DNA of 64,000 nt, taken from the NCBI RefSeq assembly GCF_003096095.1, contig NZ_CP015453.1:2480001-2544000 (forward strand). Direction: 5' to 3'. Under the pieces are notes generated by a model. That model had not been told where the DNA came from and searched no databases. It saw nothing but the letters and a program-made list of their open reading frames with translations. The translations under genes and the position numbers were made by a program. Below, piece after piece: positions 32,365 through 41,439 of this stretch. Each line of letters begins with the position of its first letter. Positions within the stretch are counted from its first letter, which is position 1. This DNA is from Dietzia psychralcaliphila. GTDB taxonomy: Bacteria > Actinomycetota > Actinomycetes > Mycobacteriales > Mycobacteriaceae.

Positions 32365-34095
32365 ATGAACTTCGACCCGGGCGCCGGCCCCGATTCACCG
32401 CAGATCGTCGACGTACTCGTGGTGGGGGGTGGACCGGTCGGACTCGCGACTGTGGTCGAGCTCGGCCGGCGGGGGATCTCCACTGCGCTCGTGGAGCGTC
32501 ACGACTCGACCTCGGTGTTCCCCAAGGCGCGCCTGCTCACGACCCGGACCATGGAACTGTGCCGCGAGTGGGGAGTTGAGCAGGAGGTGGAGGCAGCGGG
32601 CATGCCCCGTGAACTCAGCCTCGCGCTCGGCATCGGTAGGACCCTCACCTCACCGGACTTCAGGCACGAGGTCGCCAGGATCTCCGAGGACAGATCCCAG
32701 AGCCCCACCTATTCGTACATCTGCACGCAGGACCGGTTCGAGCAGATACTCCACCGCCTGGCCGTGGCGACACCCCACTCCGAACTGCACTTCTCCACGA
32801 CCTGCGACCGGGTCACGGATCACGGCGACCACGTGACAGCCGAGGTGACCGGACCGGAGGGTGCGCGAACCATCCGCGCCGAGTACGTGGTGGCCGCCGA
32901 CGGGCACCGCAGCCCGACCCGGCGCGGTCTGGGTATCCGCACCGACGGCCCACCGCCGCTGGGCCACATGCTCGCGATCATGTTCGACGCGGACCTCGGT
33001 CCGCTCCTCGAACACCGCCGCGGCGCGCTCTACTTCCTCCACGGCGACTTCTACTGTGTGATCGAGTCGGTGGACAACAGCCGCACCTGGACGCTTCAGA
33101 CGGCCTACGATCCGGAGCTCGGTGAGGGACCGCAGGACTACACCGACGAGCACTGCACCCGGTTGGTCCGGGCAGCCGTCGGCGTCGACGACCTGTCGGT
33201 GGGCATTCTCGGCCGGATGCCCTGGACGCAGCAGGTCTTCGTGGCCGAGTCGTTCCGCTCGGGGCGGGTCTTCCTGGCCGGGGACGCCGCTCACGTCGCG
33301 ACCCCCCAGGGTGGGTTCGGGATGAACTGCGGGCTCCAGGACGCCCACAACCTGGCGTGGAAACTCGCCGCGGTACTGCGGGGTACGGCGGGACCGGGAC
33401 TGCTGGACAGTTACGAGGTGGAGCGTCGACCGATCGCCCAGTGGACCGTGGAGGAGAGCCTGCGCAACGCCGTGATCACCCTGGACATGATGGAGGACCG
33501 GCTCACGGTGGCCGAGGCGGGCGACCTGCAGGCTCTCCGGCGTCGTTCGGAGGGCCTGGTCCTCGGGTACCACTACACCTCGGACGCGATCGTGCCCGAC
33601 GGGTCCCCGGCACCCGATCCGGAGGACCCGTACCTCACCTACGTCGCTACCACCCGCCCCGGGCACCTGCTCCCCCATCTGCCGCTGCCGTCTCAGGTCG
33701 ACGCGGACAGCCCGGTCGGCCCGGTCAGCCACGACGACCGCGACGGCCCGCTCGACCCGGGCGGCCCCCGGTCGACGAAGGACGTGATCGCCCCGGGGTC
33801 TCTCACGTTGATCACGTCCGCCGGCAGCGACTGGGGGTCGGTCGCCGGACTCGCGGCGGAGTCCACCGGCGTGGGGATCGAGGTGGTGGAGATGACTACA
33901 GACCCGGACCCCGGCACCCCGGACGGGCCCGCGTGCCCGTCGTGGCCGGAGGTGTCCGGAGTGGGAGAACACGGAGCGGTACTGGTGCGCCCCGACGGGC
34001 ACGTGGCCTGGCGGGCTCCGCACCGCGCCGACGGGAGGGTCCTCGAGGCGGCGGTCCGGTCCGTGATGGCGCTGCCGGAGCCCGCCGGGGTGTGA
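32365..34095 (+). CDS. FAD-dependent aromatic-hydroxylase-type monooxygenase
   Basis: This 576-residue class A flavoprotein (RdmE/PgaE-like) has the FAD motif VLVVGGGPVGLATVVEL, the DG motif VVAADGHRSPTRR and the GD motif FLAGDAAHVATPQGGFGMNCG. The last 150 residues match the thioredoxin-like tail of this group. Such enzymes hydroxylate polyketides with NADPH and oxygen. It is divergent from the polyketide operon and shares its promoter region, so it is probably a tailoring enzyme. The gene ends in a block of palindromic repeats. Confidence 0.92.
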   Translation: MNFDPGAGPDSPQIVDVLVVGGGPVGLATVVELGRRGISTALVERHDSTSVFPKARLLTTRTMELCREWGVEQEVEAAGMPRELSLALGIGRTLTSPDFRHEVARISEDRSQSPTYSYICTQDRFEQILHRLAVATPHSELHFSTTCDRVTDHGDHVTAEVTGPEGARTIRAEYVVAADGHRSPTRRGLGIRTDGPPPLGHMLAIMFDADLGPLLEHRRGALYFLHGDFYCVIESVDNSRTWTLQTAYDPELGEGPQDYTDEHCTRLVRAAVGVDDLSVGILGRMPWTQQVFVAESFRSGRVFLAGDAAHVATPQGGFGMNCGLQDAHNLAWKLAAVLRGTAGPGLLDSYEVERRPIAQWTVEESLRNAVITLDMMEDRLTVAEAGDLQALRRRSEGLVLGYHYTSDAIVPDGSPAPDPEDPYLTYVATTRPGHLLPHLPLPSQVDADSPVGPVSHDDRDGPLDPGGPRSTKDVIAPGSLTLITSAGSDWGSVAGLAAESTGVGIEVVEMTTDPDPGTPDGPACPSWPEVSGVGEHGAVLVRPDGHVAWRAPHRADGRVLEAAVRSVMALPEPAGV

Positions 34096-34150
34096 CGTCA
34101 CCGGGTCCGCCCGGGTGTGTGACACCGGGTTCTCCGGGGTGTGACGTCAC
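34092..34150. repeat. Palindromic repeat block between convergent genes
   Basis: GTGACGTCAC, a perfect 10-bp palindrome, occurs at 34092-34101 and 34141-34150, with a related GTGACACCGG copy between. Spacing is about 24 bases. It lies where the monooxygenase gene meets the SARP gene tail to tail, so a transcription-ending role is plausible. Confidence 0.6.
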
Positions 34151-34180
34151 CGGATCAACCCGAGCGGGCCCGGGACCGGA

Positions 34181-35773
34181 TCAGCGCGACGCGGCCGACG
34201 CGTACTCCCGGGCCACGCCGCACACGGTCCCCTCCGGGCGGTCCCCCACGGCGACGGCGACCACGTCCGCCGCGGAGGTGGCCCCGCGGTCGACGGCGCG
34301 GACCACCAGGTCGCGGAGCTCGCGGGGGCTGCCTCCCGTCGCGTCGTGCAGGGCGGACAGATCGGCGGGATCGGTCGCCCTGGACCCTCCGGTCAGGCAG
34401 TTGACCAGGTCGAGGCAATCCATCTCGTCCATGGGTTCGATCGGTCTGCGGCGGAAGTCGGTGTGCGCGACGAGCCCGGGCAGCGGCCCCCTGGCGGTGA
34501 CGATGACCTGGCACCCCGGTGAGGCCGGGAGCAGCGGGAGCACCGCGTCGACCGAGGGGGCATCGTCGAGCACCAGGAGGAGGCGACGGCCGGCCAGACG
34601 AGAACGGAACACGGCCGCCATCTCACCGACGGTCGACGGGAGGTCGGACTGCGGCACGTGGAGATCGCGCAGGAACCGCGACAGGTGTCCGTGGGTCGTG
34701 CTGCCCGGTTCGCCGAGGTCCACGTAGAGCTGGCCGTCGGGATGGGCGTGGGGGCGACTCGAACCCCAGTAGGCGGCGAGCGCGGTCTTGCCCACGCCGG
34801 GGTCGCCGGTGAGGAGCACCCCGCGCGGCCCCCGGTCCCGGTCGCGACCGGTCAGGTCGGAACCGATCAGTTCGGAGTCGAGCAGTTCGGAGTCGAGGAA
34901 GGCCAGGTCGTCCGCGCGTCCCACGAAGTGCCGGGGCGTCATGGGCAATTGCCTGGGGTGCTCGGGCCGTGGTGGCGGCCGCATGGCCGGCACGCGCGGG
35001 GAGGGCACCCGGTCCTCGAGAATGTGCTGGTGGAGCCGGGTGATCTCCGGGCCGGGTTCGATCCCGATCTCCTCCTGCAGGAGTCGCCGCCCGTCTCGGA
35101 ACGCGTCGAGCGCGGCGGCGCGGTCCCCGCACCGGTACAACGCGAGCATCAGAAGTGCCCTCAGCTGCTCCCTGGTCGGCTCGTCGGAGACGAGCTCCTG
35201 CAACTCGCTGACCACTCGTCGATGACGTCCCTGACGGAGCTCGAGATCCAGGCAGGACTGGAGGGCCTCGAGTCTCTCCTCGCCGAGGCGGAGCGCGTCA
35301 CCGTGCAGTGCGTGGAACTCGGTGAGCGGCTCCCCTCGCCACAGTCCGAGTGCCTCCCGGTAGGAGTCGACCGCCTCGGGGTCCGTCGCGGCGTTGCGAG
35401 CGCAGGCGAGGGTCTTGCGGAAGACCTCGGCGTCCACCCGGATCCCCGCGCCGGGTGAGAGTCGCTCGTCGGCGCCACGGAGCCTGTACCCACCCGGGGA
35501 GGTGGCCACCACGGTGCGTCCGTCCACCCCGGCGTTGGTCAGTGTGCGCCTCAGCCGGGAGACGCAGGTGCTGACCTGCGCCCGGGCGGTCTCCGGTGGG
35601 TCGGCCGGCCAGATCACGTCGATGAGCCGCTCCGCCGTGACCCCGCTTCCCGGAGCGAGGGCCAACGTCGACAGCAGGGCGCGCTCCCTGGCTCCACCGA
35701 TGTTCACGAGGTGATCGTCCACCCGGACCTCCAGCGGCCCCAGGACCCCGATGGTCAGCGAGGTGGCGGTCAT
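34181..35773 (-). CDS. SARP-family regulator with NB-ARC-type ATPase domain
   Basis: From the ATG at 35773 the protein has 530 residues: an OmpR-like winged helix (8-100, with LIDVIWP and SRLRRTLTN), a bacterial transcriptional activator domain (105-250), a linker with LDSEL-type repeats and a P-loop ATPase domain (GDPGVGKT, 323-330; LLLVLDDAPS). It is a shortened AfsR/DnrI-type activator, the usual pathway-specific switch of polyketide clusters. It overlaps the glycosyltransferase gene by 4 bases. Likely targets are the two divergent promoters at 32.3 and 37.1 kb. Confidence 0.93.
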   Translation of the reverse strand: MTATSLTIGVLGPLEVRVDDHLVNIGGARERALLSTLALAPGSGVTAERLIDVIWPADPPETARAQVSTCVSRLRRTLTNAGVDGRTVVATSPGGYRLRGADERLSPGAGIRVDAEVFRKTLACARNAATDPEAVDSYREALGLWRGEPLTEFHALHGDALRLGEERLEALQSCLDLELRQGRHRRVVSELQELVSDEPTREQLRALLMLALYRCGDRAAALDAFRDGRRLLQEEIGIEPGPEITRLHQHILEDRVPSPRVPAMRPPPRPEHPRQLPMTPRHFVGRADDLAFLDSELLDSELIGSDLTGRDRDRGPRGVLLTGDPGVGKTALAAYWGSSRPHAHPDGQLYVDLGEPGSTTHGHLSRFLRDLHVPQSDLPSTVGEMAAVFRSRLAGRRLLLVLDDAPSVDAVLPLLPASPGCQVIVTARGPLPGLVAHTDFRRRPIEPMDEMDCLDLVNCLTGGSRATDPADLSALHDATGGSPRELRDLVVRAVDRGATSAADVVAVAVGDRPEGTVCGVAREYASAASR

Positions 35774-36987
35774 GTCCGGCTCGCGACCGTCGGAATGGCC
35801 GTCGCCGCGTCGATCACCTCGGCCGCGCGCTCGGTCCCTCCCGCGCGGGAGATCCGCTCCGCGATCTCGGCGGCGGCGCGCCGGAAATCCGTTCCGGCGA
35901 CCCGCTCGACCGCGTGCCGGAGGCGGTCGGCGTCGAGTTCTGCGAGGTCCAGATCGAGTCCCACGCCGATCTCCTCGACCCGCCTGCCCGTGACGCGGTC
36001 CATCGCCGAGGTCGCGGTGACGACCATCGGGGTCGCCGTGGCCAGTGCCTCGAGCACCGTACCCATGCCACCGTGGGTCACGGCCACCTCCGCGTGGGCG
36101 AGCACATCGATGTGCGGGACCCAGCGGCGCAGCTCCACGTTGCCGGGAACGTCGTCGAGTTCCACCGGATCCAGGGCGTCGGCCGTCGTCATCACCACCC
36201 TCCACCGCGTGTCACGGAACGCCTCCATGCAGATCCGGAACACCTCCGGGTGGTCGTTGAACACCGCCCCGAGTGAGACCAGCGCCAGCGGACGGGAGTC
36301 GTCCCCCGCCTGCCAGGAGCCGAGGAACGACCGGTCCCCGAGACACGGGCCGACAAAGGTGAACTCGCGGCCGAAGGTCTCCCCCGCCGGTTGCAGCTCC
36401 CGCGGCATCGTCACGATCGTGGGTTCCTCGGCGGCCCACCACAGCGCGGCGGGGTCCTCCTCGACCCCGTGTGCGGCCAACACCTCCGCCACCTCCTCGA
36501 GGAACGGGTCGATCCAGCTCGGGGCGGCTTCCGACTCCGGCAGCGCTCCGCCGTGCTCCTCGGCCCCGATCGCCCGGAGGTAGGAGTAGTGGGCGTTGGA
36601 GGCGAACATCGGTACGAGTTGGACCGCCGGGATGTCCCACACCCGGGACAGGACACGACCGCAGAACAACACCGAGGTGTCGTAGACCACCACATCGGGG
36701 ACCTCGGTGACGAAGGCGGCCCGCGCGGCGTCGAGCATGAGCGAGGACTCCCGGAGGAGCACCGACATGAGGTAGTCCAACTCCCCCGCGCTCCGACCGA
36801 AGTCGTGGTCGCGGTACTCCGAGGCGTACTCGAGCACCTCCGCGCCGGCCTCGCGAGCGATCGCGGCCGTTCTCGGCCCGGTCAGATACGAGACGCGGTG
36901 GCCGCGCCGCAGTAGAGCACCCACGACCGCGACGGTGGGGATCACGTGACCGTGGTCGGGGTGGACCACGTAGAGGACGTGTGCCAT
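35770..36987 (-). CDS. Glycosyltransferase of GT1 (macrolide/deoxysugar) family
   Basis: From the ATG at 36987 the protein has 405 residues. It begins VLYVVHPDHGHVIPTVAVVGALLRRGH, the GT1 acceptor-domain start with the His-containing loop, and carries the sugar-nucleotide loop VTHGGMGTVLEALATATP near the C-terminus. It is the only glycosyltransferase in the cluster and should attach the amino sugar built by the genes at 37-43 kb. It is divergent from the sugar operon and followed by the SARP gene. Confidence 0.93.
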   Translation of the reverse strand: MAHVLYVVHPDHGHVIPTVAVVGALLRRGHRVSYLTGPRTAAIAREAGAEVLEYASEYRDHDFGRSAGELDYLMSVLLRESSLMLDAARAAFVTEVPDVVVYDTSVLFCGRVLSRVWDIPAVQLVPMFASNAHYSYLRAIGAEEHGGALPESEAAPSWIDPFLEEVAEVLAAHGVEEDPAALWWAAEEPTIVTMPRELQPAGETFGREFTFVGPCLGDRSFLGSWQAGDDSRPLALVSLGAVFNDHPEVFRICMEAFRDTRWRVVMTTADALDPVELDDVPGNVELRRWVPHIDVLAHAEVAVTHGGMGTVLEALATATPMVVTATSAMDRVTGRRVEEIGVGLDLDLAELDADRLRHAVERVAGTDFRRAAAEIAERISRAGGTERAAEVIDAATAIPTVASRT

Positions 36988-37058
36988 TCGTCGTTCTCCG
37001 TCCGGGGATCGGCTCCACGGCACACGCGGGGCGCACGGCCGTCCGAACTCGTTCCCGA

Positions 37059-37108
37059 CCGACGCTATCCACGAGCGGAGAGCGCGCCGACCCCTAGCGA
37101 CCCCTAGC
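37059..37108 (-). promoter_or_regulatory. Candidate promoter of glycosyltransferase-SARP operon with direct repeat
   Basis: The 11-mer GATAGCGTCGG (minus strand, 37059-37069), identical to the one before the polyketide operon, provides TAGCGT as -10, 75 bases before the start. Further upstream a perfect 10-bp direct repeat (plus-strand GACCCCTAGC at 37089-37098 and 37099-37108) could bind an activator. The 263-base divergent region holds no gene. Confidence 0.42.
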
Positions 37109-37250
37109 AACCGGGGTTCGAGAGGCCGCCACCCCGGTCGCGGCGCGGCCCCACCCCACTCCGACCCCACTCATCGGCCCGCACCGTTGCGACCCGGGTG
37201 TCCGGCCGCGCACGCTGGTCCCGACACGGAAGAGATCGAGGTGCAGTGCC

Positions 37251-37892
37251 GTGAGTACACGACCGTTGGGCATCGAGGGAGCCCACGTGGTGATGCCGCC
37301 ACGATTCGACGACGAGCGCGGGCACTTCTCCCCGTTCCTCCTCGACTCGCAGCTGCACGAGATCGGTGCCGACGGGATGTTCGCACTACGTCAGGGCGCG
37401 ACGAGCGTGTCCCGCGCCGGAGTGGCCCGGGGCATCCACTTCACCCGGACACCCCCCGGGACCACCAAGTACGTGATGTGTACCGCGGGGCGCGTCAGGG
37501 ATTACCTGGTCGACCTCCGGGTGGGGTCCCCGACCCGGGGCGTCGTCGAGAGCGTCCTCCTGGACGGCCACGATCTCACGTGCCTGCTCATCCCCTCGGG
37601 CGTGGGGCACGCGTTCCACAGCCTGCTCGACGGCTCCCGGATGGTCTATCTGATGTCGGGGGAATACGTACCGGAGGACGAGCTCGCCGTGGACCTCTAC
37701 GACCCGGAGATCGGCCTGGACCTGCCCGATCCCCGGGAGGTGGTGCTCTCGGAACGGGACAGGAACGCCCCGTCGGCGGCGGAACTCGAGGCATCGGGAA
37801 TGCTCCCCGACTACGAGGAGAGTCTGCGCGCCGACGCCATGGCCCGAGGCTCGACGGCCGATCGGACGCCGGCGATCGGGTCGGCCCTGTGA
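37251..37892 (+). CDS. dTDP-sugar 5-epimerase (RmlC/EvaD-like)
   Basis: The 213-residue cupin from a GTG has RGIHFT with catalytic His63, TTKYVMC with Lys73, IPSGVGHAFHSL and Tyr133, the RmlC active-site set. It epimerises C3 and/or C5 of a 4-keto-6-deoxy sugar; EvaD performs the C5 step for L-epivancosamine. The tail is about 25 residues longer than usual. It opens a rightward operon and overlaps the next gene (GTGA). A GAGGTG ribosome site is present. Confidence 0.9.
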   Translation: MSTRPLGIEGAHVVMPPRFDDERGHFSPFLLDSQLHEIGADGMFALRQGATSVSRAGVARGIHFTRTPPGTTKYVMCTAGRVRDYLVDLRVGSPTRGVVESVLLDGHDLTCLLIPSGVGHAFHSLLDGSRMVYLMSGEYVPEDELAVDLYDPEIGLDLPDPREVVLSERDRNAPSAAELEASGMLPDYEESLRADAMARGSTADRTPAIGSAL

Positions 37893-39223
37893 GCCCCACG
37901 GGGTCCCGGCGGATGCCCGGGTTCGAGACCGTGGACGAGGTCCTGGGATGGCTCGACGTGCAGCGCGAGCGGATGACCATGACGGCGCGGCCGGTTCCGC
38001 TGGAGGACCTGCGGAACTGGCACCTCGACCCGGTGAGCGGCAACCTCGGCCACGAGTCCGGGAAGTTCTTCTCCGTCGAGGGCGTCCGCGTCACCGACCC
38101 GGCGGGCCCGGTCCCCGCCTGGGACCAGCCGATCATCCATCAACCGGAGGTCGGGATCCTCGGCATCCTCGCCGACCGGAGTCGCATCGGCCCCACCCGG
38201 TTCCTCATGCAGGCGAAGTTCGAACCGGGCAACCCCGGTGGGGTCCAGCTCTCGCCGACCGTCCAGGCCACCCGGAGCAACTACCTCCGCGTCCACGGTG
38301 GTCGCCCCGTCCCCTATCTCGAGCACTTCCGCGACGTCGATCCCGAGTCGGTGCTCGCGGACGTCCGCCAGTCAGAACAGGGCGCCTGGTTCTTCCGCAA
38401 ACGGAACCGGAACATGATCGTCGAGTCCCGGGACGCCATCGAACCGCGCGAGGGCTTCTGCTGGGTGGGCCTCCCGTTGCTCCTGCAGCTGCTCCACGTG
38501 CCCGATCTGCTCAACATGGACGCCCGCACGGTGCTCGCCTGCGCGCCGCCCGAGGCGCTCGCCGGGGTGGAGACGGTCGGCGGAGGAGCGCGGTCGGGCT
38601 CACTCTCGTGGATCACCGACCAGCGGACGGGCACCGAACTGACCGCCGAGTTGATCCCGCTCAACGAGACAGCTCGGTGGCGCCTCGACGACGGGATGAT
38701 CCGCCATGACAGCGGGGGCCACTTCACGATCCTCGGCGTGGAGGTGACCGCCACGGGGCGAGAGGTCTCGTCCTGGCACCAGCCCATGCTCGCCCCGACG
38801 GGGCCCGGGATAGTCGGGGCCCTGGTGACCCGCGAGGGCGGAACCGTGAGCGTGCTGATGCGCTCGCGCACCGAGCCGGGCTGCACCGACGGAGTGGAAC
38901 TCGGCCCGACGGTGCAGTGCCAGCCCGACACCCTCGAGCGCCATCCCGAGCGCCTCGCACCGCCGTTTCTCGACCGCTTCCTGTCCCCCGAGCCCGGGTC
39001 CGTCCGGTTCGACGTGGTCCAGTCGGAGGAGGGCGGCCGCTTCTACTTCGCGCGCAACAGGTACATGGTCGTGGAGATCGACGGCCGGCTGTCCGCCCCC
39101 GCCGGATTCCGGTGGTTCGGCCTCGACGAGATCTCGGACTTCATGCGGCATTCCTTCTACCTCAACGTCCAGGCCCGCAGCATCGCGCTCTGCCTGACGA
39201 GCCTCGTCGCCGCCCACGCGTGA
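37889..39223 (+). CDS. NDP-hexose 2,3-dehydratase (EvaA-like)
   Basis: From the GTG at 37889 the protein has 444 residues and contains two related halves, each with RWxLDxx-like, HxSGxFFxxxGVxV-like, PILxxxEVG-like, AKxEPGNxxxVQLxPTVQ-like and QSExGxxFxxxxNRxM-like blocks. This duplicated layout is specific to NDP-hexose 2,3-dehydratases such as EvaA and TylX3. It removes the C2 hydroxyl and makes a 2,6-dideoxy intermediate. It sits between the epimerase and aminotransferase genes. Confidence 0.93.
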   Translation: MSPTGSRRMPGFETVDEVLGWLDVQRERMTMTARPVPLEDLRNWHLDPVSGNLGHESGKFFSVEGVRVTDPAGPVPAWDQPIIHQPEVGILGILADRSRIGPTRFLMQAKFEPGNPGGVQLSPTVQATRSNYLRVHGGRPVPYLEHFRDVDPESVLADVRQSEQGAWFFRKRNRNMIVESRDAIEPREGFCWVGLPLLLQLLHVPDLLNMDARTVLACAPPEALAGVETVGGGARSGSLSWITDQRTGTELTAELIPLNETARWRLDDGMIRHDSGGHFTILGVEVTATGREVSSWHQPMLAPTGPGIVGALVTREGGTVSVLMRSRTEPGCTDGVELGPTVQCQPDTLERHPERLAPPFLDRFLSPEPGSVRFDVVQSEEGGRFYFARNRYMVVEIDGRLSAPAGFRWFGLDEISDFMRHSFYLNVQARSIALCLTSLVAAHA

Positions 39224-39248
39224 CGTCCATCGACGAAAGGACCGGATC

Positions 39249-40358
39249 ATGACCATCGGGGTGTGGGGATACCTGGGGGAGTACCACAGCGAGAAGGACG
39301 ACATCCTCGACGCCGTGGAGACGGTGTTCGCCTCCGGACGACTGGTCATGGGCCCGAGCGTCGAGGCCTTCGAGCAGGAGTTCGCCGGATTCCACGGGGT
39401 GGGGCACTGCGTGGGCGTCGACAACGGGACCAACGCCCTGGTGCTGGGCCTGCGCGCGCTCGGTGTCGAGCGGGGCGACGAGGTGATCACCGTGTCCAAC
39501 ACCGCGGCACCGACCGTTGTCGCGATCGACGCGGTCGGTGCCCGTCCGGTCTTCGTGGACGTCCGGGAGGAGGACCACCTCATGGACGTCACCGCCGTCG
39601 AGGCCGCGATCACCGATCGCACAGCCTGCATCGTCCCCGTGCACCTCTACGGGCAGTGCGTCGACATGACCGCGCTGATGAGCCTGGCCGACTCCAGGGG
39701 GGTCCCGGTCCTCGAGGACTGCGCCCAGGCTCACGGCGCGCGGCAGCACGGCCGTCTGGCGGGAACCTTCGGACGGGCGGCCGCGTACTCCTTCTATCCG
39801 ACCAAGGTCCTGGGCGCCTACGGCGACGGCGGTGCGGTGATCACCGACGATCCCCAGGTGGACGCCGAGCTGCGGCGACTGCGCTACTACGGGATGGAAC
39901 GGACCTACTACGTCGTCCAGACTCCGGGACACAACAGCCGCCTCGACGAGGTCCAGGCGGAGATCCTCCGCCGCAAGCTGGGCCGCCTCGACGCCTACAT
40001 CGACGGACGGTGCGACATCGCGCGCCGGTACCGTGAGGGCCTCGGCGACACCTCCCTGGTGCTGCCCGGGCAGGCCGTGGGCAACACCCACGTCTACTAC
40101 GTACACGTGGTGCGGCATCCCGACAGGGACCAGATCATCGACGAACTGGGCCGGTGTGGGGTCTCGCTGAACATCAGTTACCCGTGGCCGGTGCACACCA
40201 TGAGCGGATTCCGGCACCTCGGGGTCGAGCGGGGCTCGCTCCCGGTCACTGAGCACCTCGCGGAGCAGATCTTCTCCCTGCCCATGTACCCGTCGCTCCC
40301 GCCGCGGGACCAGGACCGGGTCATCACCGAACTGCGCAGGGTGCTCGGCGCCGGGTAG
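39249..40358 (+). CDS. Sugar 3-aminotransferase, DegT/DnrJ/EryC1 family (EvaB-like)
   Basis: The 369-residue PLP enzyme has the cofactor lysine in [16 protein letters not shown] (Lys186), the acid pair EDCAQAHGA and [16 protein letters not shown] near the start. In sugar pathways it adds an amino group to a keto sugar; alongside a 2,3-dehydratase and C-methyltransferase the C3 position is expected. It ends 25 bases before the convergent epimerase/reductase gene. Confidence 0.93.
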   Translation: MTIGVWGYLGEYHSEKDDILDAVETVFASGRLVMGPSVEAFEQEFAGFHGVGHCVGVDNGTNALVLGLRALGVERGDEVITVSNTAAPTVVAIDAVGARPVFVDVREEDHLMDVTAVEAAITDRTACIVPVHLYGQCVDMTALMSLADSRGVPVLEDCAQAHGARQHGRLAGTFGRAAAYSFYPTKVLGAYGDGGAVITDDPQVDAELRRLRYYGMERTYYVVQTPGHNSRLDEVQAEILRRKLGRLDAYIDGRCDIARRYREGLGDTSLVLPGQAVGNTHVYYVHVVRHPDRDQIIDELGRCGVSLNISYPWPVHTMSGFRHLGVERGSLPVTEHLAEQIFSLPMYPSLPPRDQDRVITELRRVLGAG

Positions 40359-40383
40359 CGGCCCAGCCTCCACCCGGCGAGCC

Positions 40384-41415
40384 TCATTCTCGAGCGAGCA
40401 CGTCGCACGTCTGCCGGAGCCCCTCCTCCAGGCGAGTGCTCGCGATCCACCCGGTCTGCTCGGAGAACGGCCCCGGGTCGACCACCGAGGATCTCGCGTC
40501 GGTCGCGGTCGCGCCGTCCGGCGGTTCCACGTACTCCACCGGCACCGGCGTGCGGCCCAGGCGTTCGGCCGCGGCCTGGGCGGCGAGGGTGAACAACCGG
40601 GTCAGCGTGACCGCCTCGCCGGTGCCGATCGACCACGGCCGGCCTGCCAACCCGTCCGGAGAGGCGACCGCCCTCCCGACGGCGTCGGCGACGTCCCTGA
40701 TGTGCACGAGGTCGCGCTCGGCGCTCCCGTCTCCCCAGATCGTCAGCGGCCGATCGTCCAGCGCGGTGCGCAGGATCCCCGCGACGACCCCCCGGCCCAC
40801 GGTTCCACCCGGCCCGGCCGCCCCGTAGACCGTCGGCAGGCGCAGCGAGATCCCCCGCACTCCCCCGCGCCGGGTCGCCTCCATCAGGAGATCCTCGGCC
40901 TCCGCCTTGTGCCGCTCGTACCGCGAGAACTCTCCGTGGGCCGAGTGATCGAGGGAGGCCGTGGAGTCGAGGGAGGTCGCGTGGTTGAGGGAGGCCGCGT
41001 GGTTGAGGGAGGCCGCGTGGTCCAGGGAGGCCGTTCCCGGCACCACGACGACCGGCGGTGGCAGAGCCGGATCACGGGCGCTGCCGACTGCGGCGAGAAC
41101 CGACTCCACGACACCCACGTTGACCCTGCGCGCGGCCACGGGGTCGGCGTCCGCGTCCCGCCAGCTGCCGTGAGGCGCGTAAAGGACCGACACCACCACC
41201 ACGTCTGCATCGGCGACCAGATCGCGGACCGCCCGGGGGTCGGTGACGTCCGCGGCGTGGCGGTGGACCTCACCCGCCGTGAGATCGGGACCCACTGTGG
41301 GTGGACGGCGCCCCACCAGCCGAAGTCGGACCCCGGGGCCGTGGAGACGTCGGGCGAGAGCACCGCCCACGTACCCACCGGCCCCGAGGACCGCGACGGT
41401 GCTCGGTTCACACAT
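40384..41415 (-). CDS. NAD(P)-dependent sugar 4-ketoreductase/epimerase (EvaE-like)
   Basis: This 343-residue extended short-chain dehydrogenase has the cofactor loop VLGAGGYVGGALARRL, the catalytic pair in SRYERHK (Tyr166, Lys170) and the usual LRLPTVYG and DLVHIRDVADA segments. It should reduce the 4-keto group as the last step of the amino-sugar pathway. A run of six-residue repeats (about 129-158, DHAASLN units, from an 18-bp DNA repeat) is inserted just before the catalytic Tyr, in a place where relatives have a short loop. Confidence 0.88.
   Translation of the reverse strand: MCEPSTVAVLGAGGYVGGALARRLHGPGVRLRLVGRRPPTVGPDLTAGEVHRHAADVTDPRAVRDLVADADVVVVSVLYAPHGSWRDADADPVAARRVNVGVVESVLAAVGSARDPALPPPVVVVPGTASLDHAASLNHAASLNHATSLDSTASLDHSAHGEFSRYERHKAEAEDLLMEATRRGGVRGISLRLPTVYGAAGPGGTVGRGVVAGILRTALDDRPLTIWGDGSAERDLVHIRDVADAVGRAVASPDGLAGRPWSIGTGEAVTLTRLFTLAAQAAAERLGRTPVPVEYVEPPDGATATDARSSVVDPGPFSEQTGWIASTRLEEGLRQTCDVLARE
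40979..41032. repeat. 18-bp tandem repeat inside the ketoreductase gene
   Basis: Three 18-bp units (two identical, GCGTGGTTGAGGGAGGCC, and one with two changes) with degenerate copies on the left encode repeating six-residue blocks. The unit keeps the frame. Confidence 0.88.
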
Positions 41416-41439
41416 GGCCCGGTTCAGACACTGTTCGGT

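Noticed and set aside
34181-36205. 674-residue version of the SARP protein
   Set aside because: The extra N-terminus is Arg/Gly-rich shadow of the glycosyltransferase gene. SARP homology starts at the ATG at 35773.
37187-37888. N-terminal extension of the 2,3-dehydratase frame
   Set aside because: It is the shadow of the epimerase gene; the dehydratase starts at the GTG overlapping that stop.
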